Shown: piece by piece, positions 26,741 through 36,371 of the stretch
How the letters are laid out: each line of letters opens with the position of its first letter
Numbering within the stretch: the first letter of the stretch is position 1
Source: Betaproteobacteria bacterium
GTDB lineage: Bacteria > Pseudomonadota > Gammaproteobacteria > Burkholderiales > Casimicrobiaceae
Length of the DNA stretch: 42,237 nucleotides
Assembly (NCBI GenBank): GCA_027492485.1
Contig: JAPUER010000067.1
Span: forward strand, 1-42,237
Direction of reading: 5' to 3'
The notes under the pieces: model-generated
Database searches by the model: none
What the model saw: only the letters and a program-made list of their open reading frames with translations
Told to the model about the DNA's origin: nothing
Translations under genes and position numbers: made by a program

Positions 26741-27993
26741 GCCTCGTAGGCCACATGGCCGCCCGCGATGGTGGCCCGCACCACACCCGGCAGTTCGTAA
26801 CCGACGAAGGGCGAATTTTTCCCGGCGCTGCGCAAGCCCGCACGGGTCACCAGCCGATACGCACCGGGATCGAACACGCAAATGTCCGCCGGACGATCTG
26901 CCGCGATGCGCCCCGCCGGCAGACGCGCGACACCTGCGGGGCGGCACGTGATCCAGCCCAAGGCTTCCAGCAGGGGACGCTGTGCGCTCTCGGCGAAACG
27001 CAACACCAGGGACAGCAGCACTTCCAGACCGGAAGCGCCGGGTGCGGCCTCACCAAAAGGCAACTGCTTGGCGTCGTCGGGACAGGGTGTGTGATCGGAC
27101 ACCACGGCATCGATGGTGCCGTCGATGACACCGCCGCGCAGCGCGTCGCGATCGCGTCCAGCACGCAGCGGAGGCGACAGACGGAAGTCAGGATCGAAGT
27201 GCCCGATATCGACGTCGGTCAGATGCAGGTGATTGATCGACACGTCGGCGGTGACGGCAATACCTCGCGCCTTGGCATCGCGGAGCATCGCCACCGACTC
27301 CGCCGCCGATACCTGGCAGACATGCAGACGCGCGCCGGTTGCACGGGCAAGCTCGATATGCGTGGCCAGGGCCACGATTTCAGCGCTCGACGGTATACCG
27401 GCCAAGCCAAGGCGGGAGGCGACCTCGCCGTCGTGGGCGACCCCTTGTTTGGCCAGATGCATATCCTCCGGCTGCAACCACACCGCATAGTCAAAGGTCG
27501 CCGCGTATTGCATTGCACGCAGCAGCACCTGGGTGTCGGCAATCGCACAATCGGCCTGCGAGAACGCAATGCAGCCCGCCTGCGCGAGCTTCGACAACTC
27601 CGCCAGTTGTGTGCCCGCCAGTGCACGGGTCAGCGCGCCGAGAGGATAGAGGTGAGTGGCGTGGAAGGATTGCGCCCGCAGTCGCAGCATGTCGACCAGA
27701 CCAGGCTCATCGAGCACCGGGTCGGTGTCGGGTGAGCAGACCATGCTGGTGATGCCGCCGGCTGCTGCCGCTGCGATTTCGGTCGCCAGCGTCCCGCGTT
27801 TGACGTGCACCGCAAGATCGACCAGCCCGGGCATGACGACGCAGCCCTCGGCGTTGATCTCCCGGTTGCTGTGCCAGTCGGTTGGCGCGGCCCCGATGCC
27901 GACAATTTTTCCGGCGGCGACGAAGACGTCCGCCTGCTGGTCGAAGGCGGTGGCGGGATCGACCACGCGTCCTTTGCGGATTGCAATCTTCAT
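26731..27993 (-). CDS. pyrC: dihydroorotase-like PyrC' (probably non-catalytic partner of PyrB)
   Basis: A 420-aa amidohydrolase-fold protein of the class I dihydroorotase family. The overall fold is clear (start [38 protein letters not shown], late TIAGGHV), but zinc-site motifs are damaged. HxH reads A61-V-H63, PHH reads INH, and TDHAPH reads SDHTPC (300-304). In Pseudomonas an inactive PyrC' of this kind is needed to assemble the aspartate carbamoyltransferase dodecamer. By analogy this is a structural subunit. Its ATG overlaps the pyrB stop by 4 nt, and a true dihydroorotase should be encoded elsewhere. Confidence 0.85.
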   Translation of the reverse strand: MKIAIRKGRVVDPATAFDQQADVFVAAGKIVGIGAAPTDWHSNREINAEGCVVMPGLVDLAVHVKRGTLATEIAAAAAGGITSMVCSPDTDPVLDEPGLVDMLRLRAQSFHATHLYPLGALTRALAGTQLAELSKLAQAGCIAFSQADCAIADTQVLLRAMQYAATFDYAVWLQPEDMHLAKQGVAHDGEVASRLGLAGIPSSAEIVALATHIELARATGARLHVCQVSAAESVAMLRDAKARGIAVTADVSINHLHLTDVDIGHFDPDFRLSPPLRAGRDRDALRGGVIDGTIDAVVSDHTPCPDDAKQLPFGEAAPGASGLEVLLSLVLRFAESAQRPLLEALGWITCRPAGVARLPAGRIAADRPADICVFDPGAYRLVTRAGLRSAGKNSPFVGYELPGVVRATIAGGHVAYEAAA

Positions 27994-28967
27994 CGGGTCG
28001 CTCCGGCGAGAATGGCCATGACCGCCATGCGCACGGCGATACCGAACGTGACTTGCGGCAGTATGACCGACTGGCTGCCATCGGCCACCGCCGAGTCAAT
28101 CTCCACGCCCCGGTTCATCGGGCCGGGATGCAATACGATGGCATCCGGTTTGGCGTGCGCGAGTTTCTGTGGCGTCAGGCCATAGCGCGAGAAGTATTCG
28201 CTGGCGGATGGCAGCAGCGCGCCGCTCATGCGCTCGTTCTGCAAGCGCAACATGGTGACGACGTCCACGTCCTTGAGGCCATCTTCCAGCGATGTGAACA
28301 CGCGAACGCCCAAACGCTCGATGTCTGCCGGCAGCAGGGTGCGCGGCCCGATGATGCGCACTTCGGGAACGCCGAGCGTGGTCAACGCGTGAATCTGCGA
28401 TCGTGCCACCCGCGAATGCAGGACGTCGCCTACGATCGCCACGGTCAGACGGCTGAAATCCCGTTTGTAGCGCCGGATGGTAAACACATCCAGCAGCCCC
28501 TGCGTCGGGTGCTCATGACGACCGTCGCCGGCGTTGACCACATGCACATGCGGTGCCGCATGCTGCGCGATCAAATATGGCGCACCGCTCTCGCTGTGGC
28601 GAACGACGAACATGTCGGCGTGCATGGCAGTCAGGTTGGCAATGGTGTCGAGAATGGTCTCGCCCTTGCTGGTGCTAGAGCGCGCAACATCGAGACTCAC
28701 CACGTCGGCAGACAGGCGCTTCGCCGCGATTTCAAATGTCGTCCGCGTCCGTGTCGAATTCTCGAAGAAGATATTGAAGATCGATTTGCCGCGCAGCAAT
28801 GGGACGACCTTGACTTCGCGCTCGTTGATGCCAACGAAGCTCTCGGCGGTGTCGAGAATGCGCTCGATGATTCGCCTGGGCAAGCCTTCGATTGCCAGCA
28901 GGTGATGCAAATCGCCGTTGTCGTTGAGCTGCAGGTTTTTCTTCGGGAGCATCAACGTGCTTTCCAT
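27990..28967 (-). CDS. pyrB: aspartate carbamoyltransferase catalytic subunit
   Basis: A 325-aa enzyme joining carbamoyl phosphate and aspartate in the first committed step of pyrimidine synthesis. The carbamoyl-phosphate loop [13 protein letters not shown] is intact, as are [20 protein letters not shown] and [12 protein letters not shown] short N-terminal extension before [17 protein letters not shown] is typical of the Pseudomonas-type enzyme that pairs with PyrC'. It overlaps pyrR by 16 nt at the start and pyrC' by 4 nt at the end. No pyrI is present. Confidence 0.96.
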   Translation of the reverse strand: MESTLMLPKKNLQLNDNGDLHHLLAIEGLPRRIIERILDTAESFVGINEREVKVVPLLRGKSIFNIFFENSTRTRTTFEIAAKRLSADVVSLDVARSSTSKGETILDTIANLTAMHADMFVVRHSESGAPYLIAQHAAPHVHVVNAGDGRHEHPTQGLLDVFTIRRYKRDFSRLTVAIVGDVLHSRVARSQIHALTTLGVPEVRIIGPRTLLPADIERLGVRVFTSLEDGLKDVDVVTMLRLQNERMSGALLPSASEYFSRYGLTPQKLAHAKPDAIVLHPGPMNRGVEIDSAVADGSQSVILPQVTFGIAVRMAVMAILAGATR

Positions 28968-29464
28968 TGTTCGGTTGTCAATGCGAACTTGCCGCTTTCA
29001 TCCCTGCCCAGCGCAAGCATCAGCTCGCGAGCCACAATCAGCGGCGCTCCCACATAGTCGGCAGCAATCGGGATTTCGCGTCCGCCACGATCGACCAGTA
29101 CCGCGAGCTGCACCGACGCCGGGCGGCCATAGTCGAACAGCGTGTTGATTGCGGCACGTATGGAACGGCCGGTAAACAGCACATCGTCCACCAGAACAAT
29201 GTGCGCGTCCTGTACCGAAAACGGGATCTGCGTACTGCGCACATTGGTCTTGAGACCGCTGGTCGACAGGTCATCGCGATAGAACGAGACGTCGATATAG
29301 CCCACCGCATGATCGCCATCGAGCTCGGCCGCCAGACGATCCGCCAGCCAGGCGCCGCCGGAATAGACACCGACCAGTTTTGCGTCAAGCGCAATGGCGG
29401 GCACCATTTGCGCTTTCAAATCGGCAAACAGCTGCTCGGCGTCGGGACGTATGTTCTCGCTCAT
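28952..29464 (-). CDS. pyrR: PyrR bifunctional regulator / uracil phosphoribosyltransferase
   Basis: A 170-aa phosphoribosyltransferase-fold protein. The PRPP-binding signature [16 protein letters not shown] lies near residues 89-104, and the [14 protein letters not shown] and SFYRDDL segments match PyrR. In Gram-positives PyrR is an RNA-binding attenuator. In proteobacterial pyrRBC operons its role is less settled. The longer frame to 29578 runs into ruvX, and [11 protein letters not shown] is the likely start. No obvious PyrR-type anti-antiterminator was found by eye. Confidence 0.9.
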   Translation of the reverse strand: MSENIRPDAEQLFADLKAQMVPAIALDAKLVGVYSGGAWLADRLAAELDGDHAVGYIDVSFYRDDLSTSGLKTNVRSTQIPFSVQDAHIVLVDDVLFTGRSIRAAINTLFDYGRPASVQLAVLVDRGGREIPIAADYVGAPLIVARELMLALGRDESGKFALTTEQWKAR

Positions 29465-29489
29465 GTTTGCTCCGATCTCGCTCCGATCG

Positions 29490-29945
29490 TCAATGCGCCG
29501 CGGTCTGCGCGAGGCCGCCATTGCCGAGCGCACCCTCCGCAAAAAAACGGCGCAGAATCTGCGCCGCGGCTTCGGCATCGATCGCCTGTTTTCTGCGTTG
29601 GCCGGTCAGCTTGCTGCCCGATAGCACTTGCGCGGCCTCGACACTGGTGTAGCGCTCGTCCACCAGATGCGCCGGGCGCGCAAAACGGCCGCTCAACTGG
29701 CGTGCAAATCGTTCGCAGCGGCCGGTCATCGCGTGAGCCGCGCCGTCGGGATGCGACGGGCGACCGACAACGAAAGCGGCCGGCTGCCACTCGGTCACCA
29801 GCGCCGTCAGCGCCGCGAAGCGCGCCTCGTCGTTGCCGGCGTCGATCGTAGCCAGGGGACGTGCCGTTGCCGTCAGATCGTTGCCGATTGCGACTCCGAT
29901 GCGGCGCTCGCCGAAGTCGAAGGCGAGGTAGGTCCTGGGGTTCAC
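29490..29945 (-). CDS. ruvX: Holliday junction resolvase-like / pre-16S rRNA nuclease RuvX (YqgF)
   Basis: A 151-aa RNase H-fold nuclease implicated in 16S rRNA 5'-end maturation. Catalytic landmarks are FDFGERRIGVAIG with D10, VVGRPSHPDG, and VDERYTSVEA with the second acidic pair. DAEAAAQILRRF near the C-terminus supplies the last Asp. The start is GTG at 29945, overlapping the yqgE stop by 4 nt (GTGA). pyrR begins 25 nt after the stop. yqgE-ruvX-pyrR-pyrB-pyrC is a well-known proteobacterial order. Confidence 0.93.
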   Translation of the reverse strand: MNPRTYLAFDFGERRIGVAIGNDLTATARPLATIDAGNDEARFAALTALVTEWQPAAFVVGRPSHPDGAAHAMTGRCERFARQLSGRFARPAHLVDERYTSVEAAQVLSGSKLTGQRRKQAIDAEAAAQILRRFFAEGALGNGGLAQTAAH

Positions 29946-30502
29946 GCGTGTCCCGCAATGTCCGAAAGCGACAGCCGCGAAATACCAAGCCGCGCAACCG
30001 CCGCGTCCAGCAATTCCTCCGGCGCGGTCTCGAAGAGCAACCCGGCATCGGCCGGTACCGTAAGCCAGGCATTGGCCGCGATTTCTTCTTCGAGCTGGCC
30101 GGCGCCCCAGCCGGCATAGCCCAGCGTCAGCAGCCATTCGCGTGGTCCGCCGCCCTGTGCGACCGCTTCCAGGATGTCTTTCGAGGTGGTCAGGGACAGC
30201 TCGTCGCTGACCACGATCGAGGAGTTCCACGATCCGTGCGAGCGGTGCAGGACAAAGCCATGCTCGACGCTGACCGGTCCGCCGAAATGAACCTTGCGCT
30301 GCGAGAGCGCGAGGTCGGAAACCTGGATTTCGATCTGCTCCAGCAGTGACTCCATGGTCAGATCGGTTGGCCGATTGACCACCACACCGAGCGCGCCGCG
30401 CTCGTTGTGCTCGCACAAATAGGTCACGGTCCCCTTGAAATTGGGGTCAGCCATGGCGGGCATGGCAATCAGAAAGTGGCCGGCCAGGCAACTGGATTCC
30501 AT
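29942..30502 (-). CDS. YqgE/AlgH family protein (UPF0301)
   Basis: A 186-aa protein of the YqgE/AlgH family, biochemical function unknown. Family landmarks are LAGHFLIAMPAMADPNF at the start, TYLCEHNERGALGVVVNRPTDL, HFGGPVSVEHGFVLH and TLGYAGWGAGQLEEEI. ATG at 30502 is at the family N-terminus. A TAGAAT (minus strand 30515-30510) lies just upstream and may be a -10, which would give a very short leader. It is first in the pyr operon and divergent from phrB across 57 nt. Confidence 0.92.
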   Translation of the reverse strand: MESSCLAGHFLIAMPAMADPNFKGTVTYLCEHNERGALGVVVNRPTDLTMESLLEQIEIQVSDLALSQRKVHFGGPVSVEHGFVLHRSHGSWNSSIVVSDELSLTTSKDILEAVAQGGGPREWLLTLGYAGWGAGQLEEEIAANAWLTVPADAGLLFETAPEELLDAAVARLGISRLSLSDIAGHA

Positions 30503-30559
30503 AGGCTCTATTCTACGTGCCGTTTCCCGCCGTTTTTTCTGCCATTGGCGACGCCACCC

Positions 30560-32023
30560 ATGCAATACCGGTCCGCCTTGATGTGGTTTCGCCGCGACTT
30601 GCGCGCGTTCGACAACGCCGCCTTGCATGCGGCGCTGTCGAACGCCGCACAGGTTCATTGTGTCTTTGTCTTCGATCGCGAAATACTGGATGTCCTGCCG
30701 GATCGCCGCGATCGGCGGGTGGAGTTCATCCATGCGTCGGTCGTCGAGCTCAAGGCAGCGCTGGAGGCGTCAGGCGGCGCGCTGCACGTACTGCACTCGG
30801 CGACCAGCGCTGCGATTCCGCGGCTGGCACTGGCGCTGGACGTGGACGCCGTGTTCGCCAACCACGACTATGAACCCGACGCCAATGCCCGCGATGCCCG
30901 CGTGGCGGCGCAACTGGCGGGACACGGCATTGCTTTTACGACATGCAAGGATCAGGTCATTTTCGAGAAGGACGAGGTACTGACCGGTGCCGGACGCCCT
31001 TTCTCGGTTTTCACGCCCTACAAGAATGCATGGTTGCGACGACTGGAAGCGTTTTACGTCAAACCCTACCCGATAGAAAAGTACCAGACGAAACTGGCAG
31101 GCGCGCCGGCACAGGACGTGCCGGCGCTGGCGGAGCTGGGGTTTGTGCCGACCAACCTGCGCCAGCTTCCGTTGCCCACCGGCATGTCCGGCGGCGCCGG
31201 CCTGTTCGCCGCGTTCCTGCAGCGAATCGACCGCTATGCCGACAGTCGCGATTTTCCCGGCAGCAAAGGACCCTCCTATCTGTCGACACATCTGCGCTTT
31301 GGCACGGTGTCGATCCGCACGCTGGTGGCGGCCGCATGGCAGCGCTGGCAGGAGGGGTCGAGAGGGGCCGAGGTGTGGCTGTCGGAGCTGATCTGGCGCG
31401 ACTTCTATTTCCATGTGCTGCATCACAATCCACAGGTGCCGACGCAGTCGTTCAGGCCGGAATACGATGCCATTCGCTGGCAAAACGACGAACTGCAATT
31501 TGCGGCGTGGTGCGAAGGAAGAACGGGGTATCCGATCGTGGACGCTGCCATGCGCCAGCTCAACGAGACAGGCTACATGCACAACCGGCTGCGCATGATC
31601 GCGGCCAGTTTCCTGACCAAGGATCTGCTGGTCGACTGGCGCTGGGGAGAGCGCTACTTCGCGCAGAAGCTCAATGACTACGACCTCGCCGCCAACAATG
31701 GCGGCTGGCAATGGGCGGCCTCTACCGGCTGCGACGCGCAGCCCTACTTCCGTATCTTCAACCCGGTCAGCCAGAGCGAAAGGTTCGATGCCGGCGGTGC
31801 GTTTATCCGGCGCTATGTGCCCGAAATCGCCATGCTCTCCGACCACGACATCCATGCGCCGTGGCTGACGTCGCCAGTGGAGCAGCGGTCGCGCAACTTC
31901 GAGCCCGGCCGCGACTATCCGCTGCCGCTGGTTGACCACGCCGCCGCCCGTACCCGGACGCTCGCCGAGTACAAGCGGGCGCTGGGCAGCAAGGCGATCG
32001 CCGCCGTCAGGATCGAGGAATGA
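30560..32023 (+). CDS. phrB: deoxyribodipyrimidine photo-lyase (CPD photolyase, class I)
   Basis: A 487-aa flavoprotein that reverses UV-induced cyclobutane pyrimidine dimers using blue light. The N-terminal antenna domain starts ALMWFRRDLRAFDNAAL. The C-terminal FAD domain shows GPSYLSTHLRFGTVS, SELIWRDFYFHVL, EGRTGYPIVDAAMRQLNETGYMHNRLRM, VDWRWGERYF and DYDLAANNGGWQWAASTG, matching class I CPD photolyases including the DNA- and FAD-binding regions. ATG at 30560 is chosen because family similarity starts immediately. The upstream frame is antisense to yqgE. Confidence 0.95.
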   Translation: MQYRSALMWFRRDLRAFDNAALHAALSNAAQVHCVFVFDREILDVLPDRRDRRVEFIHASVVELKAALEASGGALHVLHSATSAAIPRLALALDVDAVFANHDYEPDANARDARVAAQLAGHGIAFTTCKDQVIFEKDEVLTGAGRPFSVFTPYKNAWLRRLEAFYVKPYPIEKYQTKLAGAPAQDVPALAELGFVPTNLRQLPLPTGMSGGAGLFAAFLQRIDRYADSRDFPGSKGPSYLSTHLRFGTVSIRTLVAAAWQRWQEGSRGAEVWLSELIWRDFYFHVLHHNPQVPTQSFRPEYDAIRWQNDELQFAAWCEGRTGYPIVDAAMRQLNETGYMHNRLRMIAASFLTKDLLVDWRWGERYFAQKLNDYDLAANNGGWQWAASTGCDAQPYFRIFNPVSQSERFDAGGAFIRRYVPEIAMLSDHDIHAPWLTSPVEQRSRNFEPGRDYPLPLVDHAAARTRTLAEYKRALGSKAIAAVRIEE

Positions 32024-32068
32024 AACTCCGATATGATGCGTCGCAGCATTTTGACTAAAAGCCCAATC

Positions 32069-32857
32069 ATGAGAAATCTCGAAAACCGTGTTGCTCTGGT
32101 TACCGGTTCCACCAGCGGAATCGGCCTTGCCATGGCGCGTCGCCTGGCGCACGCCGGCGCCGAAGTGGTGATGAACGGCTTTGGCGACCCGGCGGAAATC
32201 GACCGTCTGCGCGAGGAGATCGCCGAAGCGGCAAAGACGCGAGTGCACTTTGTCCCGGCCGATCTGTCGAAAGGCAGTGAAGCGCAGATGCTGGTCAAGC
32301 AGACCATCGCGCTATGCGGTCGCATCGACATCCTGGTCAACAACGCCGGCATCCAGCACGTGTCGTCGATTCCGGACTTCCCGGACGAGAAATGGGACGC
32401 CGTCATCGCCATCAACCTGTCCAGCGCCTTCCACACCAGCAAGATTGCCCTCGCCGACATGCAAACGCGCGGCTGGGGGCGAATCATCAACGTGGCATCG
32501 GCCCACGGCTTGGTGGCGTCGGTCAACAAGAGCGCCTATGTCGCCTCCAAACACGGCATCGTTGGCCTGACCAAGGTGACGGCGCTGGAAAACGCGAAAA
32601 CGCAAATCACCTGCAACGCCATTTGCCCCGGCTGGGTCGACACCCCGCTGGTGCGCAAACAGATCGAGGCGCGCGCTGCCGCACAGGGCATCTCGATCGA
32701 CGAAGCGACGCGGCAACTGGTGGGCGAGAAGCAGCCGAGCGAGCGCTTCGTTGCCCCTGAGCACCTGGCCGAGCTCGCACTGTTCCTGACCACCGAAGCC
32801 GGCGGCTCCATTACGGGCAGTGCCTACACAATGGATGGCGGCTGGACCGCGCAGTAG
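32069..32857 (+). CDS. bdhA: D-3-hydroxybutyrate dehydrogenase
   Basis: A 262-aa short-chain dehydrogenase interconverting D-3-hydroxybutyrate and acetoacetate with NAD, used in polyhydroxybutyrate breakdown. The cofactor motif is GSTSGIG (13-19), NNAG is present, and the catalytic triad is S144, Y157 and K161 (SAYVASK). NKSAYVASKHGIVGLTKVTALE, CNAICPGWVDTPLVRKQI and QPSERFV are specific to the 3-hydroxybutyrate dehydrogenase branch. ATG at 32069 gives the family length. An upstream in-frame ATG at 32033 is less likely. Confidence 0.92.
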   Translation: MRNLENRVALVTGSTSGIGLAMARRLAHAGAEVVMNGFGDPAEIDRLREEIAEAAKTRVHFVPADLSKGSEAQMLVKQTIALCGRIDILVNNAGIQHVSSIPDFPDEKWDAVIAINLSSAFHTSKIALADMQTRGWGRIINVASAHGLVASVNKSAYVASKHGIVGLTKVTALENAKTQITCNAICPGWVDTPLVRKQIEARAAAQGISIDEATRQLVGEKQPSERFVAPEHLAELALFLTTEAGGSITGSAYTMDGGWTAQ

Positions 32858-32890
32858 CAGCGCGCGGAAGCGGCTGACTGCCGGTCTCCC

Positions 32891-33316
32891 GTGAACCGTC
32901 TGGTTATCGACACCAACGTATTGATCTCTGCGCTCGTATTCCGGGACTCGCGCCATCAGCCGTTGCGTGAGGCCTGGCAAGCGCGGACGCTGGTTCCGTT
33001 GCTGTCGACCGCGACCCACGACGAACTGAAGCGGGTTCTCGCCTATCCGATGTTCAAGCTCGACGAGGGGCGTATGGCCGCCGCGCTGGCGTCGCTTGAT
33101 CCCTTCGTCGAATGGGTTGCGATCGATGCGGCGAGAAGCGCGACCTTGCGGCGCTGCGGCGATCGCGACGACCAGAAATTTCTCGAAACTGCGCTCTGCG
33201 GCAACGCCGATGCGCTGCTTACCTACGATCGCGCGTTGCTGAAAATGCGCCGCCGAGTGCCGTTTGCGGTCCTGTCGCCGGAACAATGGCGCGCGGCGGC
33301 GACGGCGGACGCCTAG
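32891..33316 (+). CDS. PIN-domain putative toxin-like nuclease
   Basis: A 141-aa PIN-domain protein, expected to be a metal-dependent ribonuclease. Acidic active-site residues are D7 (VIDTNVLISAL), E45 (HDELKRVL), D93/D94 (DRDDQKFLE) and D113 (TYDRALL). It matches the family annotated as a putative toxin component of the PIN family. The gene starts 33 nt after bdhA. No small antitoxin gene precedes or follows it: the upstream gap is too short and the 125 nt downstream holds only the dusB promoter region. Role unknown. Confidence 0.85.
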   Translation: MNRLVIDTNVLISALVFRDSRHQPLREAWQARTLVPLLSTATHDELKRVLAYPMFKLDEGRMAAALASLDPFVEWVAIDAARSATLRRCGDRDDQKFLETALCGNADALLTYDRALLKMRRRVPFAVLSPEQWRAAATADA

Positions 33317-33391
33317 GCACGCACGTCTATTGCGCAGCAAACTGGCGGGCAATGCGCTCGCCCGTGCCTAAATTTCGGGCATGACAGTCGC

Positions 33392-33397
33392 TATAAT
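33392..33397 (+). promoter_or_regulatory. -10 element for dusB-fis
   Basis: A perfect TATAAT 44 nt before the dusB ATG. The matching -35 region at 17 nt (TAAATT) is poor. Three copies of CGGGC/GCCCG lie just upstream and could form alternative small stems. In enterobacteria the dusB-fis promoter is stringently and growth-rate controlled, but nothing here shows that directly. Confidence 0.5.
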
Positions 33398-33441
33398 TTC
33401 TTTCCCGCGTCGTTTTCCCCACCACGATTTTCTGCACAGAC

Positions 33442-34473
33442 ATGCTGCGCATCGGCCCTTATTCCCTCAAAAATCGGCTCGTGATCGCGCCGATGGCCGG
33501 GGTCACCGATCGCCCGTTCCGCAAACTTTGTCGCGAACTGGGCGCCGGCTACGCGGTGAGCGAAATGGTGGCATCGAGGGCCGAGCTGTGGCAGACGCCG
33601 AAGTCGATGCGGCGCATGAACCATGATGGCGAGCAGGCGCCGATTTCCGTGCAGATCGCCGGCAACGATCCGGCAATGATGGCGGAGGCGGCGCGGTTCA
33701 ACGTTTCCCGCGGCGCACAGATCATCGACATCAACATGGGTTGCCCGAAGAAAAAAGTCTGCAAGGCCGATGCCGGCTCGGCGCTGTTGCGCGACGAAGC
33801 GCTGGTCGCGCGCATCCTTGCCGCCGTGGTCGGCGCCGTCGACGTGCCGGTGACGTTGAAGACGCGCACCGGCTGGAGCCCGGAGAACCGCAACGCCATT
33901 CGCATCGCAAAGATTGCCGAAGACGCGGGCGTTCAGGCGCTGACGCTGCATGGCCGCACGCGCGCATGCGATTTCGATGCCGGCACGGTCGAATACGACA
34001 GCATCCGTGCCGTCAAGGCCAGCGTTGCGATCCCGGTGATCGCCAATGGCGACATCGACTCGCCGCAAAAGGCCAAGGCCGTACTTGACTACACCGGCGC
34101 CGATGCCGTGATGATCGGCCGTGCCGCCCAGGGGCGCCCCTGGATCTTTCGCGATACCGAGTACTTCCTCGCCACCGGCGAAGTACCCGGCGCACCGGGG
34201 ACCGGCGAAGTCGCCACTCTGATGACGGCGCATCTGCAGGACCACTACACACTGTACGGCAACGACAGCGGCGTGCGCAGTGCCCGCAAGCACATCGGCT
34301 GGTATACCGACAGTCTGCCGGGGGGCGAAGGCTTTCGCGATGAACTCAACCGGCTGACCGATGCCGACGCCCAGCTCGCTGCCGTTCGCCGCTATTTCGC
34401 GCACCTGGCCGCTCGCCATGAGGTGCTGCCGCTGGCGCCGTACGCATCGACGGCCGGCAAACCCTTGCACTGA
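33442..34473 (+). CDS. dusB: tRNA-dihydrouridine synthase B
   Basis: A 343-aa FMN enzyme reducing a uridine in the tRNA D-loop. The N-terminus LKNRLVIAPMAGVTDRPFR, INMGCPKKKVCKADAGSALLRD with the catalytic cysteine C107, LTLHGRTRACDF and ANGDIDSPQKAK are all Dus landmarks. GRAAQGRPWIF matches DusB. Linkage to fis 36 nt downstream is the classic proteobacterial dusB-fis operon and supports the B paralogue. Confidence 0.95.
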   Translation: MLRIGPYSLKNRLVIAPMAGVTDRPFRKLCRELGAGYAVSEMVASRAELWQTPKSMRRMNHDGEQAPISVQIAGNDPAMMAEAARFNVSRGAQIIDINMGCPKKKVCKADAGSALLRDEALVARILAAVVGAVDVPVTLKTRTGWSPENRNAIRIAKIAEDAGVQALTLHGRTRACDFDAGTVEYDSIRAVKASVAIPVIANGDIDSPQKAKAVLDYTGADAVMIGRAAQGRPWIFRDTEYFLATGEVPGAPGTGEVATLMTAHLQDHYTLYGNDSGVRSARKHIGWYTDSLPGGEGFRDELNRLTDADAQLAAVRRYFAHLAARHEVLPLAPYASTAGKPLH

Positions 34474-34509
34474 ATAATCAATCGAGAAACGAACGAGAGA
34501 ACAACAACA

Positions 34510-34773
34510 ATGAAACGGCCCAAACTGAATGGTCACGGAGCAATCGCCGAGGCGGTCGGCAATTCGCTCAACGAGTATCTGGAAAAACTGGACGGCGAAC
34601 CCGCCGACAATCTCTATGAGCTGGTCATCGGCAGCGTCGAGAAATCGCTGATCGCGGACGTGCTCACGCGAACCAAAGGCAACCAGTCGGAAGCAGCCGG
34701 CATGCTGGGCATCAACCGCAACACGCTGCGCGCCAAGCTCGACAAATACAAGATCAAACCCTACCAGGCATAA
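34510..34773 (+). CDS. fis: Fis family DNA-binding regulator
   Basis: An 87-aa nucleoid-associated protein. The C-terminal helix-turn-helix [23 protein letters not shown] is nearly invariant in Fis and NtrC-type regulators, and here it stands alone without an AAA+ domain. [24 protein letters not shown] is the dimerisation helix region. It shares an operon with dusB and is followed 19 nt later by purH. In gammaproteobacteria Fis shapes growth-phase transcription, and that role is assumed here. Confidence 0.94.
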   Translation: MKRPKLNGHGAIAEAVGNSLNEYLEKLDGEPADNLYELVIGSVEKSLIADVLTRTKGNQSEAAGMLGINRNTLRAKLDKYKIKPYQA

Positions 34774-34792
34774 GCCGCAGAGCGCGAATATC

Positions 34793-36367
34793 ATGAACCG
34801 AAAAATCACCCGCGCACTGCTCTCCGTCTCCGACAAAACCGGCCTCCTCGACTTCGCCCGTGCGCTGTCTGCGCAGGGCGTCGAGTTGCTGTCGACCGGC
34901 GGAACGGCCAAACTCATTCGCGATGCCGGCCTCAAGGTCATCGATGTCGGCGACTACACGGGCTTTCCAGAGATGCTCGACGGTCGCGTCAAAACCCTGC
35001 ACCCGAAAGTGCATGGCGGCATTCTTGCGAACCGTCTGCTGCCCGAACACATGAAGGCTGTAGCGGGCGCCAACATTCCCCTGATCGACCTCGTAGTCGT
35101 TAACCTCTACCCGTTTCGCGAGACGGTCGCGAAGCCGGGTTGCTCGCTGGACGATGCCATCGAAAACATCGACATCGGCGGCCCGACGATGGTGCGCGCC
35201 GCGGCCAAGAACTGGGAAGGCGTCGCCATCGTCGTCGACGGCGCGGACTATGCGGCGCTCGTCGACGAGATGAAAGCGAACGCCGGTGCGCTGTCGCGCA
35301 AGACCCGTTTCGCGCTGGCGAAGAAGGCATTCACCCATACGGCCGCCTACGACGCCGCGATTGGCAACTATCTGACCTGCCGCGAACTCGACGGCGAACC
35401 GCGCGTATATCCCGACGTGCTGACGCTGCAATGGCGCAAGGCGCAGGACATGCGCTACGGCGAGAACCCGCACCAGAGCGCGGCGTTCTATCGCGACGAG
35501 ACGCCCGCTGCTGGCACACTGTCGAAATATACACAGTTGCAGGGCAAGGAGCTCTCGTACAACAACGTGGCTGACGCCGACGCGGCTTGGGAATGCGTGC
35601 GTGCCTTTGCCGATACCTGCTGCGTGATCGTCAAGCACGCCAACCCCTGCGGCGTGGCGCTAGGCGACTCCCCACTTGCCGCCTATCAGCGCGCGTTCGC
35701 CACCGATCCCACCTCCGCGTTCGGCGGCATCATCGCCTTCAACCGCACGGTCGACGCGGCCTGTGCCGAGGCTGTCAGCAAGCAATTCCTCGAGGTGTTG
35801 ATCGCACCGGAATACACCGCCGACGCACTTGAACTGCTGGCCAAAAAGACCAATGTCCGCGTGCTGACGGTGCCGGTGAAAAGCCTTTACGACAGCGCCA
35901 ACGCGATCGAGATGAAGCGCGTTGGCGGCGGTCTGCTGGTGCAGAGCGCCGACACCCATCGCCTCGATCCGGCGGCGCTCAAAGTTGTTACCGCCAGGGC
36001 GCCCAGCGAACAGCAGTTGAAAGACATGCAGTTCGTGTGGACCGTCGCGCAGTTCGTCAAGTCGAACGCCATCGTCTTCGCCAAAGATGGGCAGACGCTC
36101 GGCATCGGTGCCGGCCAGATGAGCCGCCTCGACTCGGCGCGTATCGCCAGAATCAAGGCCGAACATGCCGGGTTGACGCTCGCAGGTTCGGTGGCGGCGA
36201 GCGACGCGTTCTTCCCGTTCCGCGACGGCCTCGACGTGCTGGCCGACGCCGGCGCCGTCGCCGTCATCCAGCCGGGCGGCAGCATGCGCGACGAGGAGGT
36301 CATCAATGCCGCCAACGAGCGCGGCGTCGCGATGGTGACGACCGGCGTGCGTCATTTCCGGCACTGA
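34793..36367 (+). CDS. purH: bifunctional AICAR transformylase / IMP cyclohydrolase
   Basis: A 524-aa enzyme for the last two steps of de novo IMP synthesis. The N-terminal IMP cyclohydrolase (MGS-like) domain has [33 protein letters not shown] and [17 protein letters not shown]. The C-terminal AICAR transformylase domain has [68 protein letters not shown] and AFFPFRDG. Length is typical. It starts 19 nt after fis, so readthrough from dusB-fis is possible. A palindromic element lies between its stop and purD. Confidence 0.96.
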   Translation: MNRKITRALLSVSDKTGLLDFARALSAQGVELLSTGGTAKLIRDAGLKVIDVGDYTGFPEMLDGRVKTLHPKVHGGILANRLLPEHMKAVAGANIPLIDLVVVNLYPFRETVAKPGCSLDDAIENIDIGGPTMVRAAAKNWEGVAIVVDGADYAALVDEMKANAGALSRKTRFALAKKAFTHTAAYDAAIGNYLTCRELDGEPRVYPDVLTLQWRKAQDMRYGENPHQSAAFYRDETPAAGTLSKYTQLQGKELSYNNVADADAAWECVRAFADTCCVIVKHANPCGVALGDSPLAAYQRAFATDPTSAFGGIIAFNRTVDAACAEAVSKQFLEVLIAPEYTADALELLAKKTNVRVLTVPVKSLYDSANAIEMKRVGGGLLVQSADTHRLDPAALKVVTARAPSEQQLKDMQFVWTVAQFVKSNAIVFAKDGQTLGIGAGQMSRLDSARIARIKAEHAGLTLAGSVAASDAFFPFRDGLDVLADAGAVAVIQPGGSMRDEEVINAANERGVAMVTTGVRHFRH

Positions 36368-36371
36368 TGGG

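Noticed and set aside
33340-33380. Alternating CGGGC/GCCCG/CGGGC segments as an attenuator before dusB
   Set aside because: Stems are only 5 bp, there is no leader peptide, and they lie upstream of the TATAAT, so they would not be in the dusB transcript.
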